Assembly (NCBI GenBank): GCA_903856555.1
Contig: CAIOCC010000218.1
Location: 1 to 7,480 of the forward strand
Reading direction: 5' to 3'
From: an uncultured Bacteroidota bacterium
GTDB lineage: Bacteria; Bacteroidota; Bacteroidia; UBA7662
Length of the DNA: 7,480 bases
In this document: positions 1 to 7,348 of the stretch, one piece after another
Numbering within the stretch: position 1 is the stretch's first letter
Layout of the letters: each line of letters begins with the position of its first letter
Translations under genes and position numbers: made by a program
Notes under the pieces: generated by a model
The model's database searches: none
Told to the model about the DNA's origin: nothing
Seen by the model: only the letters and a program-made list of their open reading frames with translations

Positions 1-7
1 ATCGCTT

Positions 8-1210
8 TCATGGTTTCCATGCATCAATCCAGGACAGCATCGCTTGCCCAGCTTCGTCGTGGCGGTAAGGTTTCAAACGCTCTTGGACCAACCGAACGGC
101 TTGGGGGGAATTCCACGGAGGTGGATTCGAGGCCGCTGCTTCTTGCAAGGCCAGGGACCAGGTTAGAGGCTGATCATCGGGCAAAGAAATCAAACCGTCC
201 AATCCTTGATAAAAAGCACGAAGCGGAGGGTACGAAGTCCATACAGAACAGCCATTTAGCAAGGCTTCGCCGGCCAAAATCGAAAAGGTTTCACGATGAC
301 TGCTCAGCAAAAGCGCGCGGGATGATCTCAGCTGATAACACAATTCGGATGGACTCAAAATTCCCAACCATTCCACCCCTTTCACCGAGGCATAGTTGGC
401 CTTGGATTCTTGGGAGTATTCACCAGCCACCCGAAGAAGGTACCCCTGTTCGGATAAACCACTTTGGGCCCAAGCCCCAAAAAGCAGACGAGGGTTTTTG
501 ACCGGTGCCAAATCCGAAACATGCAAGAAAACCCGGGAATCCCGACAAGGCTCCGGCCCGGCGGGCCCTTCCTCGGCGGGCCCTTCCTCGGCGGGCGGTG
601 TCCAATGAACCTCTTCGATCACATTGGGCAAGGTCGATACCCTGAGACCGGAACAAAATTGCATGAGGGCATCGGCCAGCCAAGGCGAAACCGCGGCCAC
701 CGAACGCGCATTACGCAAAGAACTACGAACCAACCACTTAGGAATGGGCTTCAAAGGCGGTTCTTTCTCCAAGTAACCCGACCAATGCTCCATAACACCG
801 TAAGGACGACCCAGCAGGAGAGCCACCACGGCCGCCTTCCAAGCCACTTGCGCGACCACCACCGTTGGCCTATCGCCATGATGCCGGCGATAAGCCCGAA
901 ACAAACGTATCCAAGCCCCGCACTGATCGATCATAGAGAGCAGTCCTCCTCGCCCGTCCCGGTAACTCAGCAGCCAATGCCGAAGGCCCCCTGTTTGGGT
1001 TGTCCGGTCCGGTCCACCGGGTACCTCACCAAGAATTTGAACCTTTCCACCTGTCCAGGCCCTGGGCTGAACGGCCATCACATCAACCGTGACGGAACGG
1101 CCGGAACGTCGGTAAGCCTGCGCCAAGGCCTCCGCTTGCCGAATCGCAAAGATCCCGTTCCCGCTGCGTCCGTTCATCGGATACCAGCTCGCCAAAAAAA
1201 GCACTTTCAT
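8..1210 (-). CDS. GT-B glycosyltransferase, GT4-like, probably surface glycan/LPS
   Basis: This 400-residue protein is predicted to move a sugar from a nucleotide-sugar donor onto a growing glycan at the cytoplasmic face of the inner membrane. The N-terminus MKVLFLASWYP, followed by GIFAIRQAEAL (19-29), is the usual first strand and helix of GT4-type enzymes. The second Rossmann domain begins near VFLHVSDLAPVKNP (227-240), and the donor-site EX7E motif is present as E307 and E315 in ETFSILAGE. No signal peptide or membrane span is seen. The frame stays open upstream to 1402, but I place the start at 1210. The protein begins like its family there, and the extension would overlap the divergent OstA gene and its promoter. 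The linker between the two domains (about 205-220) contains a perfect five-residue tandem repeat, AEEGP twice. The gene diverges from an LPS-transport-type gene, which makes an envelope role plausible. Donor and acceptor cannot be read from the sequence. Confidence 0.88.
   Translation of the reverse strand: MKVLFLASWYPMNGRSGNGIFAIRQAEALAQAYRRSGRSVTVDVMAVQPRAWTGGKVQILGEVPGGPDRTTQTGGLRHWLLSYRDGRGGLLSMIDQCGAWIRLFRAYRRHHGDRPTVVVAQVAWKAAVVALLLGRPYGVMEHWSGYLEKEPPLKPIPKWLVRSSLRNARSVAAVSPWLADALMQFCSGLRVSTLPNVIEEVHWTPPAEEGPAEEGPAGPEPCRDSRVFLHVSDLAPVKNPRLLFGAWAQSGLSEQGYLLRVAGEYSQESKANYASVKGVEWLGILSPSELCYQLRSSRALLLSSHRETFSILAGEALLNGCSVWTSYPPLRAFYQGLDGLISLPDDQPLTWSLALQEAAASNPPPWNSPQAVRLVQERLKPYRHDEAGQAMLSWIDAWKP
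561..596. repeat. 15-bp perfect tandem repeat inside the glycosyltransferase gene
   Basis: The unit GCGGGCCCTTCCTCG occurs twice back to back (561-575 and 576-590), followed by the first six bases of a third copy (591-596). The unit is a multiple of three, so copy-number changes would keep the reading frame. On the minus strand it encodes AEEGP repeats in the interdomain linker of the glycosyltransferase. It is very GC-rich compared with its surroundings. Confidence 0.9.
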
Positions 1211-1217
1211 CGAATCC

Positions 1218-1247
1218 TTCAAATTTAGAACCTTGGGGGTATTTTTG
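1218..1247 (+). promoter_or_regulatory. Bacteroidota-type promoter for the OstA-like gene
   Basis: TATTTTTG at 1240-1247 matches TAnnTTTG exactly. Nineteen bases upstream is TTC (1218-1220), one mismatch from the -33 TTG. The predicted transcript would start near 1252 and give a leader of about 32 bases to the ATG at 1284. This also argues against the upstream in-frame start at 1233, which would lie ahead of the -7 box. The element interleaves with the minus-strand promoter. Confidence 0.5.
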
Positions 1248-1252
1248 ACCAA
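1220..1252 (-). promoter_or_regulatory. Bacteroidota-type promoter for the glycosyltransferase
   Basis: Read on the minus strand, TAAATTTG (1227 down to 1220) matches the Bacteroidota -7 consensus TAnnTTTG exactly. A TTG (1252-1250, within TTTG) lies 22 bases upstream, at the upper end of the spacing accepted for the -33 element. Transcription would begin near 1214, leaving a leader of only a few bases before the ATG at 1210. The match is by eye only. Confidence 0.5.
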
Positions 1253-1283
1253 ATCGGCGACCCATGGCCGCCATCCATCCCCC

Positions 1284-2957
1284 ATGCGCCTTTTCCCCCT
1301 TTCTGCCGGCTTCTGGAGCCTGCTCTTGGTCCTGGGTTTCACGGTCTCCCAAGCCCAAAATTCTGGGGGAACTATGGACGGTGGGGGCTCTTTTGAAATC
1401 ATCGAATCCGGGGAAGGCCGGATGGATCAAGGTCCCCAAGGAAGCACCAAAACATTGAGCGGGGGCGTTGTTCTGCGCTACCGCGATTGGCTCTTGCGTT
1501 GCCGTGAAGTGGTCCTTTTGGACCAAGACCAAATTGCACGAGCCACGGGCAAGGTGGTCCTTCAGGGAAAAGCCGGGCTCCGGATTCAATCCGAACGCCT
1601 GCTTTGGAATACGGCTAACAAAGTGGCGTTTTTTGAGGAGGACGTCCGTTGCAAACAAGGGGATTGGTCCTTGGAGACCCCGTCCTTGCGCCTGTTCACC
1701 GAGAGCTCCGAAGCGGTCTATGAACAGGGGGGCGTTTTGCGCCAAGGGGCCCTGAGGATCGAAAGCCGTTACGGCTTTGGCGACCTGAACCGCAAAGATT
1801 ACCGGTTCAAAAAACAAGTCGTGATTCGTCACCCCGAACTGGACCTACAAACCGAGGCATGTCGCTACCTGGCCCTGCCCGACTGCCTGGTCTTGGAGGC
1901 CCCGTCCCGTATGGTGGGTCTTCAAGGAAGCATGCAAGGTGATGGTGGAACCTACCTGTTAAAATCCAAAAAAGTCCTTCTTTACCGTGTTTCAACAGCC
2001 GGCGATTCCCTTGCGTCTCCGACCCTGGCTTTGCTTCAAAATCGATACCTCGTAGCCGGCGATACCCTTCAACTGGACCAGAAAAACGGAGCCTACCGAG
2101 CCTTGGGCCAAGCCCAATGGAGGGACCTTCAGCGAAAAATCACTCTGCAAGGCGATATGCTTGCGCTGGATTCGGCACGAAACCTCCCGTCATTGCCTCC
2201 TGTTCCCCGAAAAAGCGTGGGTCGCCAAGGGATTTGGGCTTTGGGACGGGTTCGGCTTCTGGATGAATCGGTCCAACCCGCCTTGGAGTGGATCACCGAA
2301 AGTTTGGCGGGGTGGATGCCGACCCCCACCGATTCTTTGATCCTATGGACCAACGAAGCATCCTTGCTGGCCCACGGAAATTGGATGTTCCGCAGTGCAA
2401 CCCTGTTTTTGGACCGGCAAAGCCAAACCCTGCAGGCCAAAGGCTCCATCCTGGCCTGGCAAGGCCCTCAACAACTGGAATCCACCGGCCTGCTATGGAA
2501 AAACATGGGGGACAGCCTGAGCACCTTGGACTTTGAGGGAAGCACGGGCCTCTGTGAAAAGGCCGATACCCTACCCTGGCTCCTATACCATCAAGCGGCC
2601 GGCCAAAAAGCCCAGGCACGAATGACCGCCAACAGCCTTCGCAATTTTGAATTAATCGGCAATACGGTCACGCTTTATTGGACCCGGGGTCCGGACAGTC
2701 TTTGGTCGGCCTTGAGTCGGACCGAATCGGCCCGGGCTGTTTTTGAATTTCAAGATCAACAACTAAAACGCGCTCGGTACATCGGCGGACCTCGAGGAAC
2801 CTACACCCCTCTGTCTTTGCTCCAAGAAGCTCCGAAATTTTTGGCAGGGGTTCGCCCCCAATTTGATCTTCAGCAAGTTTCTCTACACAGCTTGGAGGAA
2901 CGAAGACGAAGTTACCCCCCTGTCCATGCCGGGGACCTGCGACCCTTGGCCCGCTAG
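1284..2957 (+). CDS. OstA/LptA-like exported protein (LPS transport)
   Basis: This 557-residue protein starts with a signal peptide: a positive residue at position 2, a hydrophobic core at about 8-21, and probable cleavage after SQA at 24. It should therefore act in the periplasm or at the outer membrane. The body is built of short alternating beta-strand segments typical of the OstA fold. Examples are LSGGVVLRYRDWLLRCREVVLL (58-79), KVVLQGKAGLRIQSERLLW (90-108) and NKVAFFEEDVRCKQGDWSL (112-130). Related repeats run through TLQLDQKNGAYRALGQAQW (261-279). This is the pattern of LptA/LptC/LptD-N jellyrolls, which carry LPS across the periplasm, and of the long OstA-like proteins of Bacteroidota. 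The C-terminus (about 540-557) is proline- and arginine-rich and looks unstructured. I see no LptD barrel. The start at 1284 is chosen because the signal peptide begins there and the predicted promoter precedes it. The assignment rests on pattern recognition; the detailed role is inferred. Confidence 0.75.
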   Translation: MRLFPLSAGFWSLLLVLGFTVSQAQNSGGTMDGGGSFEIIESGEGRMDQGPQGSTKTLSGGVVLRYRDWLLRCREVVLLDQDQIARATGKVVLQGKAGLRIQSERLLWNTANKVAFFEEDVRCKQGDWSLETPSLRLFTESSEAVYEQGGVLRQGALRIESRYGFGDLNRKDYRFKKQVVIRHPELDLQTEACRYLALPDCLVLEAPSRMVGLQGSMQGDGGTYLLKSKKVLLYRVSTAGDSLASPTLALLQNRYLVAGDTLQLDQKNGAYRALGQAQWRDLQRKITLQGDMLALDSARNLPSLPPVPRKSVGRQGIWALGRVRLLDESVQPALEWITESLAGWMPTPTDSLILWTNEASLLAHGNWMFRSATLFLDRQSQTLQAKGSILAWQGPQQLESTGLLWKNMGDSLSTLDFEGSTGLCEKADTLPWLLYHQAAGQKAQARMTANSLRNFELIGNTVTLYWTRGPDSLWSALSRTESARAVFEFQDQQLKRARYIGGPRGTYTPLSLLQEAPKFLAGVRPQFDLQQVSLHSLEERRRSYPPVHAGDLRPLAR

Positions 2958-2980
2958 ACTGGGCGAAGTCCTTGGGTCAC

Positions 2981-4669
2981 TTATTCAAAAAGGCCTTCGC
3001 CTTGAGCCAAGGCCGCATCCACAGCGGCGTTGCAGGATTGCCGCAGGTCCATGGCCCGGTTCAAGCCCTGATCGGCCTGCGGGTCTCGGCCCTTTTCGGG
3101 ACCGGCGTTGATCCTCACATTCCAATAGGCGCCTTCCAACGCGGCCCTGGCGGCCAACAAGCCCACCATCGCATCGGAACGCGATCCTGGATTTCCTTTG
3201 AGAAGAATTTGTTCTAACAACGGAACAAGTCGATTGACGGCCTCCATGGTTTCCAAGGGAACCCTGAGGGCTTCGAGATTGGCTTCATCGAGAGCCGCCT
3301 TGCGTTCGGCCTGCTGCTCAGGGCTTTGCTTGGGCAAGGCCAAAGCCTTCATCACACCCTCAAAGGCCTCGGTATCCTTGTCCACCGCCACCAACAACTC
3401 TTCTTTGGCGTCCTGAAGTTCTTCGGCTAATTGGGAATAAAATTCCAAGTCGTTTTCCCAACCTCTTTTGTGGGCCGAAAGGTTGGCCACCATAGCCCCA
3501 AGAGCCGCACCCAGCGCTCCCATGGCGGCTGCAACGGAACCCCCACCGGGAGCGGGCGCATCGCTGGCTGTCAAATCGGCCAAATCACCCAATCGCATGC
3601 TGGCAAGACGACCTCTGGGTGCTTGCATGGCGTATTCAATAATCTTTTTTTGGGGATCGAAGGGGCCCAACTGCCGCAAGCCCAAACTTTGAACCGCCGA
3701 CTCAATCAACTCGGCATCGGAGGCCCCGGCGGAACGTCCCGCTTTTTTTAGAAAATACTTGCCTGCTTTGCGCATGCTGTCCAGCGGAACCAGGCCCACC
3801 AATTCGGAACCGGTGACCCGCAATCCCCGACGCTGGGCCGAATCCCAGACCGCTTCGTAGGCTTCGTGCAAATCGGTATCCGACAATCGGGTCAGATTCA
3901 TGGAGACCTGAGCTGTCTGGTATTCAGGGATATACCACCCCACCCCCTTGACAGATTTGCAGGTCCCGGGTTGCCGAAGGGGCTCGCCATGGGCATCGGT
4001 CCGGATTTTTCCGGTTAGCGGATGACCATCGCGCAGCACACGACCGGCTTCGCGGACATCAAAGGCGACCGAATTAGCCAGCCGCGTCGAAACAGTGTTA
4101 AGATTCACGTTGTAGGCCACCAATAAATCCCTGGCGCCTATCACCGTTGCTCCACTCAGGGGATTGAATTCGGTGGGGCCAAAATCCGGGGCCCACCCCT
4201 CTGTTTTCATGCGCGCTGCCAATCCTTCGTATTCGCCCGCTCGGATATCCGCCAAATTCCTTCGGTGGGGCGCGGTCGCCGAATATTCGTAGAGGTAAAC
4301 CGGGATACCCAGCAATCGACCCACCCTTTCGGCCAGGATACGGGACCATTCTACGGCTTCTTCGACCGTCATCCCCGCAATGGGAATCAACGGACAAACA
4401 TCGGTGGCCCCCATGCGGGCGTGTTCACCGCGATGCTCTCGCATGTCGATCAACGCGGCTGCTTCGGCGATCGCTCTGTACGCCGCTTCGACCACAGCGG
4501 CCGGGGAACCTACCAGGGTCATCACCGTGCGGTTGGTCGCCTGACCAGGGTCCACATCGAGCAGTCTGCTTCCTTCAACCGACCCAAAGGCCGACGAAAT
4601 TTTGTCAATCACTGTTTTGCGGCGTCCCTCCGAGAAGTTGGGAACGCATTCCATTAGGGGGGATGCCAT
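2981..4669 (-). CDS. ftcD: Glutamate formimidoyltransferase / formimidoyl-THF cyclodeaminase (bifunctional)
   Basis: This cytoplasmic 562-residue enzyme transfers the formimino group of N-formimino-L-glutamate, a histidine breakdown product, to tetrahydrofolate. It then deaminates 5-formimino-THF to 5,10-methenyl-THF and ammonia. The N-terminal transferase opens with MECVPNFSEGRR (6-17). It holds the HRGEHARMGATDVCPLIP block (79-96), the region of the catalytic histidine in mammalian FTCD. The second transferase subdomain contains SVKGVGWY and QVSMNLT (239-260). A short linker leads to the cyclodeaminase, with DAPAPGGGSVAAAMGALGAA (370-389) and PGSRSDAMVGLLAARAALEG (494-513). Length and order match full fused FTCD. 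ATG at 4669 is preferred; an in-frame TTG at 4675 and an ATG for MECVPNF at 4654 are alternatives. The gene converges on the OstA gene with a 23-bp gap. No other histidine-utilisation gene lies in the window. Confidence 0.95.
   Translation of the reverse strand: MASPLMECVPNFSEGRRKTVIDKISSAFGSVEGSRLLDVDPGQATNRTVMTLVGSPAAVVEAAYRAIAEAAALIDMREHRGEHARMGATDVCPLIPIAGMTVEEAVEWSRILAERVGRLLGIPVYLYEYSATAPHRRNLADIRAGEYEGLAARMKTEGWAPDFGPTEFNPLSGATVIGARDLLVAYNVNLNTVSTRLANSVAFDVREAGRVLRDGHPLTGKIRTDAHGEPLRQPGTCKSVKGVGWYIPEYQTAQVSMNLTRLSDTDLHEAYEAVWDSAQRRGLRVTGSELVGLVPLDSMRKAGKYFLKKAGRSAGASDAELIESAVQSLGLRQLGPFDPQKKIIEYAMQAPRGRLASMRLGDLADLTASDAPAPGGGSVAAAMGALGAALGAMVANLSAHKRGWENDLEFYSQLAEELQDAKEELLVAVDKDTEAFEGVMKALALPKQSPEQQAERKAALDEANLEALRVPLETMEAVNRLVPLLEQILLKGNPGSRSDAMVGLLAARAALEGAYWNVRINAGPEKGRDPQADQGLNRAMDLRQSCNAAVDAALAQGEGLFE
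2984..3014 (-). terminator. Terminator-like hairpin at the 3' end of ftcD
   Basis: On the minus strand, a stem with arms GGCCTTGGC and GCGAAGGCC (3014-3006 and 3000-2992) closes a five-base loop with one internal mismatch. It is followed at once by TTTTTGAA (2991-2984). The shape is that of an intrinsic terminator, but it sits inside the last codons of ftcD, just before its TAA at 2983-2981. The U-tract is short, so function is uncertain. Confidence 0.4.
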
Positions 4670-4727
4670 GGTCAAATTTTGCTTAAAATTAAAAAGGTAC
4701 CCCCTCTTTTGGCCCTAATTTTAGGAG
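4670..4727. promoter_or_regulatory. AT-rich divergent control region between ftcD and the phosphatase gene
   Basis: This 58-bp intergenic region must hold the control signals for both divergent genes. It contains an inverted repeat AATTTT-4 nt-AAAATT (4675-4690) and a second one, CCTAA-TT-TTAGG (4714-4725), so AATTTT or its complement occurs three times. Near-matches to the Bacteroidota -7 box occur on the minus strand (TAATTTTA at 4691-4684, TACCTTTT at 4699-4692). None has a TTG at the right distance, so I do not assign exact promoters. Confidence 0.45.
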
Positions 4728-6149
4728 ATGAAAGCCAAGTTCCTTCTCTTGCTCGCCGGGTTCCTCGTGACCATTGGTGCAGCCACCGCCCAAACCACCG
4801 GCACCAAACCAACCATCCAACGACACCCCCTCTTGGCGGGCGGACCCATGTTGGGTCATGCAGGCCTGCGCTATGCTTCGGTTTGGGTTCAAACAACGGG
4901 GCCGGCCCAACTTTGTTTGGAATATCAATTGGAAAGCAAAGCGGTGGACAGCAGCCGGGAACCCTGGATTTCCTCGGTAGCCTCCAAAAGCGGAACCCTG
5001 TGCCAAGAAGTGACCCCCGGTCCTGCTTACACGGCTCTTTTTGAAATGGATCAACTGCACGAAGGCGCGACGTACCGTTATCAAATTTTGGCTTCATCGG
5101 ATGACGCCTCGGAATCGGAAGAAATTGAAAATTCCCAGGTCGTGGCATCCGGAACCTTCAAGACCCAACCTCATTTTGTCCATCGCTACCCAGCTCCGGA
5201 TTTCACCCTGGCCATCGGATCCTGCGCCTATGTGAACGACCCGGCCTACGATCGTCCATCGGCCTCTTACGGTGGTCAATACCAGGTCTTTGAAAGCCTG
5301 GCTTCGGAGAAACCCGATGCCATGATTTGGCTGGGAGACAATGTTTATTTCAGGGAGGGCGACTGGGAAAGTTTGTTGGGGATGATTCATCGGTACCGGC
5401 ATCTTCGCTCCCTGCCGGAATTGCAGCGCCTGCTGACCACCTGCCCTCATTATGCCGTTTGGGACGATCATGATTTTGGCCCCAACGACGCCACCGGTAG
5501 CTGGCCACTCAAACGCGAAAGCCTGGAAGCCTTCAAATTGTTTTGGACCAACCCATCCTACGGTATGCCGGAATTTGAAGGAATCAGCACGGCCTTTCGT
5601 GTTAGGGATGTGGATGTTTTTTTGGTGGACAACCGCTATCACCGAACGCACCATGCACTGGCAGATTCCTGCGATCGGCGTATGCTGGGGCAGGCTCAAA
5701 TCAATTGGTTGGTGGAAGCCCTCAAATACAGCCGCGCTCCTTTTAAACTGGTGGTCTGTGGCAGCCAAGTCCTGAACAGCGAAGCGGTGCACGAGACGTT
5801 TGCCAATTACCCCTGCGAGCAGGCCTACCTGCTGCAGCGATTGGCCGACGAAAAAATTCACAACCTGGTCTTTTTGACCGGCGATCGTCACCATTCCGAA
5901 CAGGCCCAGCGGACGGTCGGTGGCGTTGTTTTTCACGAAATAACCTCTTCACCCCTGACCAGCGGGGTTCACAACCAGGTCGATGAGGAGAACAATCGTT
6001 ACCGGGTCCCCGGCTCTTTGGGCAAAACCCGAGGCTATGCCACCCTGCGGTTCAGTGGTCCCACCAAAAAACGCAGCATGCTCATCCGATTTCACAACCA
6101 GGATGGAAAAATTTACTACGAATCCACCATCAACAGCCTGAATCCATAA
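4728..6149 (+). CDS. PhoD-like alkaline phosphatase/phosphodiesterase, exported
   Basis: This 473-residue protein belongs to the PhoD-like metallophosphatases, which release phosphate from mono- or diesters outside the cytoplasm using bound metal ions. A signal peptide spans 1-21 (core about 5-18, cleavage after ATA). An N-terminal beta-sandwich (about 38-145) resembles the PhoD N-domain. The catalytic domain then shows the family's metal-binding blocks in order: IGSC (163-166), WLGDN (201-205), WDDHDFGPND (245-254), DNRYHR (301-306) and TGDRHHS (384-390). Length is normal for a single-domain member. No lipobox or type IX secretion tail is seen, so it is probably periplasmic. The ATG has AGGAG directly against it with no spacer, too close for a normal ribosome site, but no later start would keep the signal peptide. 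It is followed after 5 bp by the PLP enzyme gene, so the two are probably co-transcribed. The natural substrate is unknown. Confidence 0.9.
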   Translation: MKAKFLLLLAGFLVTIGAATAQTTGTKPTIQRHPLLAGGPMLGHAGLRYASVWVQTTGPAQLCLEYQLESKAVDSSREPWISSVASKSGTLCQEVTPGPAYTALFEMDQLHEGATYRYQILASSDDASESEEIENSQVVASGTFKTQPHFVHRYPAPDFTLAIGSCAYVNDPAYDRPSASYGGQYQVFESLASEKPDAMIWLGDNVYFREGDWESLLGMIHRYRHLRSLPELQRLLTTCPHYAVWDDHDFGPNDATGSWPLKRESLEAFKLFWTNPSYGMPEFEGISTAFRVRDVDVFLVDNRYHRTHHALADSCDRRMLGQAQINWLVEALKYSRAPFKLVVCGSQVLNSEAVHETFANYPCEQAYLLQRLADEKIHNLVFLTGDRHHSEQAQRTVGGVVFHEITSSPLTSGVHNQVDEENNRYRVPGSLGKTRGYATLRFSGPTKKRSMLIRFHNQDGKIYYESTINSLNP

Positions 6150-6154
6150 CACCC

Positions 6155-7348
6155 ATGAAACGTCGCAGCACCCGACTCATCCATCCGGACACACCGAGGC
6201 CCAAAGACCATGGCGCGGTCAAGACCCCGATCTATGCTTCGTCCACCTACCTCTTTGAGAGCGCCGAAGCGGGAGCCGCCACCTTTGCCATGCAACAAGG
6301 TCGGCCTCACCACCACGAACCGGCACCGTACAACTACGCTCGGTTGGGGCATCCCAACCTCGAAACGGTGGAAGCTCAATTGCTGGCTGTTGAAGGGGGC
6401 GAACAAGGGGTGCATGATGCCCTCGCTTTTGAAAGCGGAATGGCGGCCATCACCACCTCCCTCCTTAGCCTGCTCAAACCCGGCTCTGTGTTGGTGACCA
6501 CCACCCCCTTGTACGGTGGAACCCGCCAATTCATTCGCGACTTCTTGGAGCCTTGGGGCATACGAACCTACGGCCTACAGCCATCAAGCACCGCGGAACA
6601 AGTCCTCAAGGATCTTGACGGAACCATTCCCTCCATCCTTTATGTCGAAACTCCGGCCAATCCCACCAACCAAATCTGGGAGTGGGACCATCTCAACGCC
6701 CTCAAAACCGCATGGAGTTCCACCGGTGAGCGGGTTCTCCTCCTGGCCGATAACACCTATTTGGGTCCCTGTTGGCAAAAACCCCTGGAACAAGGAGCCG
6801 ATTTGTCGCTTTATTCGGCCACCAAATCCATGAGTGGTCACAGCGACTTGGTCTGCGGGGCCTGCGTGGGAGATGCAACGTTGATACGCAGCATTCGATC
6901 TTGGCGTAACAAATTAGGCAATACCGCCAGCCCCTTCACATCCTGGCTCCTGTCGCGAAGTCTGGAGACGGTGGAATTGCGCATGGAGGCGACGCAACGC
7001 AATGCCCAAATCCTCGTACCTAGGTTGAGGGAACATCCAGGCATTCAGCGCTTGGAGTATCCCGGATCCGGGGCCATGATATCGATTTGGCTCCAGGGTC
7101 CGGAGAACCATACCAAGGCGTGGAAATTCTTGAATGCCCTCAGCATCATCCAATTAGCCGTTTCTTTGGGAAGCAACGAAAGCCTGGCTTGTCATCCAGC
7201 GTCGACCACCCACAGCGGGGTGGACCCTTCGGAGCGTCGACAACACGGTATTGGCGAGTCCTTGGTCCGCTTGTCCATCGGCATCGAAGATCCCGAGGAT
7301 TTATGGGAAGATTTGTTGAAGGCCTTGGAGGCTGCAAAGGAAGACTAA
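6155..7348 (+). CDS. Cys/Met metabolism PLP-dependent enzyme (cystathionine gamma-synthase / methionine gamma-lyase family)
   Basis: This 397-residue cytoplasmic enzyme uses pyridoxal phosphate to make or break C-S bonds at the gamma carbon of sulfur amino acids. The PLP lysine is K224 in SATKSMSGHSD. Other cofactor and substrate residues are Y61 and R63 (YARLGHPN), S94-G95-M96, Y120 (LYGG), D199 (ADNT), S221/T223 and the carboxylate-binding R372 (LVRLSIG). The block SLGSNESLACHPAS (337-350) is also typical. Position 121 is glycine where classical methionine gamma-lyases have a catalytic cysteine, so a strict MGL assignment is doubtful. A His/Pro-rich insert, GRPHHHEPAPYN (49-60), precedes YARLG. 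The usual loop of about 15-20 residues after the YPG (302-304) is missing. Overall it most resembles the subfamily labelled 'cystathionine gamma-synthase family' that is often annotated as MGL. The gene lies 5 bp after the PhoD-like gene. Confidence 0.87.
   Translation: MKRRSTRLIHPDTPRPKDHGAVKTPIYASSTYLFESAEAGAATFAMQQGRPHHHEPAPYNYARLGHPNLETVEAQLLAVEGGEQGVHDALAFESGMAAITTSLLSLLKPGSVLVTTTPLYGGTRQFIRDFLEPWGIRTYGLQPSSTAEQVLKDLDGTIPSILYVETPANPTNQIWEWDHLNALKTAWSSTGERVLLLADNTYLGPCWQKPLEQGADLSLYSATKSMSGHSDLVCGACVGDATLIRSIRSWRNKLGNTASPFTSWLLSRSLETVELRMEATQRNAQILVPRLREHPGIQRLEYPGSGAMISIWLQGPENHTKAWKFLNALSIIQLAVSLGSNESLACHPASTTHSGVDPSERRQHGIGESLVRLSIGIEDPEDLWEDLLKALEAAKED

Noticed and set aside
464..1228. 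A 254-codon open frame antisense to the glycosyltransferase
   Set aside because: Its translation is rich in Pro, Arg and His with no family pattern, while the opposite strand encodes a well-formed GT-B enzyme.
1233..1283. Upstream in-frame start for the OstA-like gene
   Set aside because: It would put 17 residues before the signal peptide and lies ahead of the predicted -7 box, so the promoter would fall inside the coding region.
1211..1402. 64-residue N-terminal extension of the glycosyltransferase
   Set aside because: It is low-complexity and unlike the family start, and it would overlap the divergent OstA gene. MKVLFLASWYP at 1210 is the typical beginning.
1083..1832. A 249-codon minus-strand frame across the glycosyltransferase/OstA junction
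   Set aside because: It overlaps two supported genes and their promoters and has no recognisable domain.
4716..4723. TAATTTTA as a -7 promoter box for the phosphatase gene
   Set aside because: It has one mismatch and would start transcription at or after the ATG, and the nearest upstream TTG is about 34 bases away, beyond normal spacing.
5094..5936. A 280-codon open frame antisense to the phosphatase gene
   Set aside because: It lies wholly within a gene with clear PhoD motifs, shows no recognisable domain, and long antisense frames are common at this base composition.
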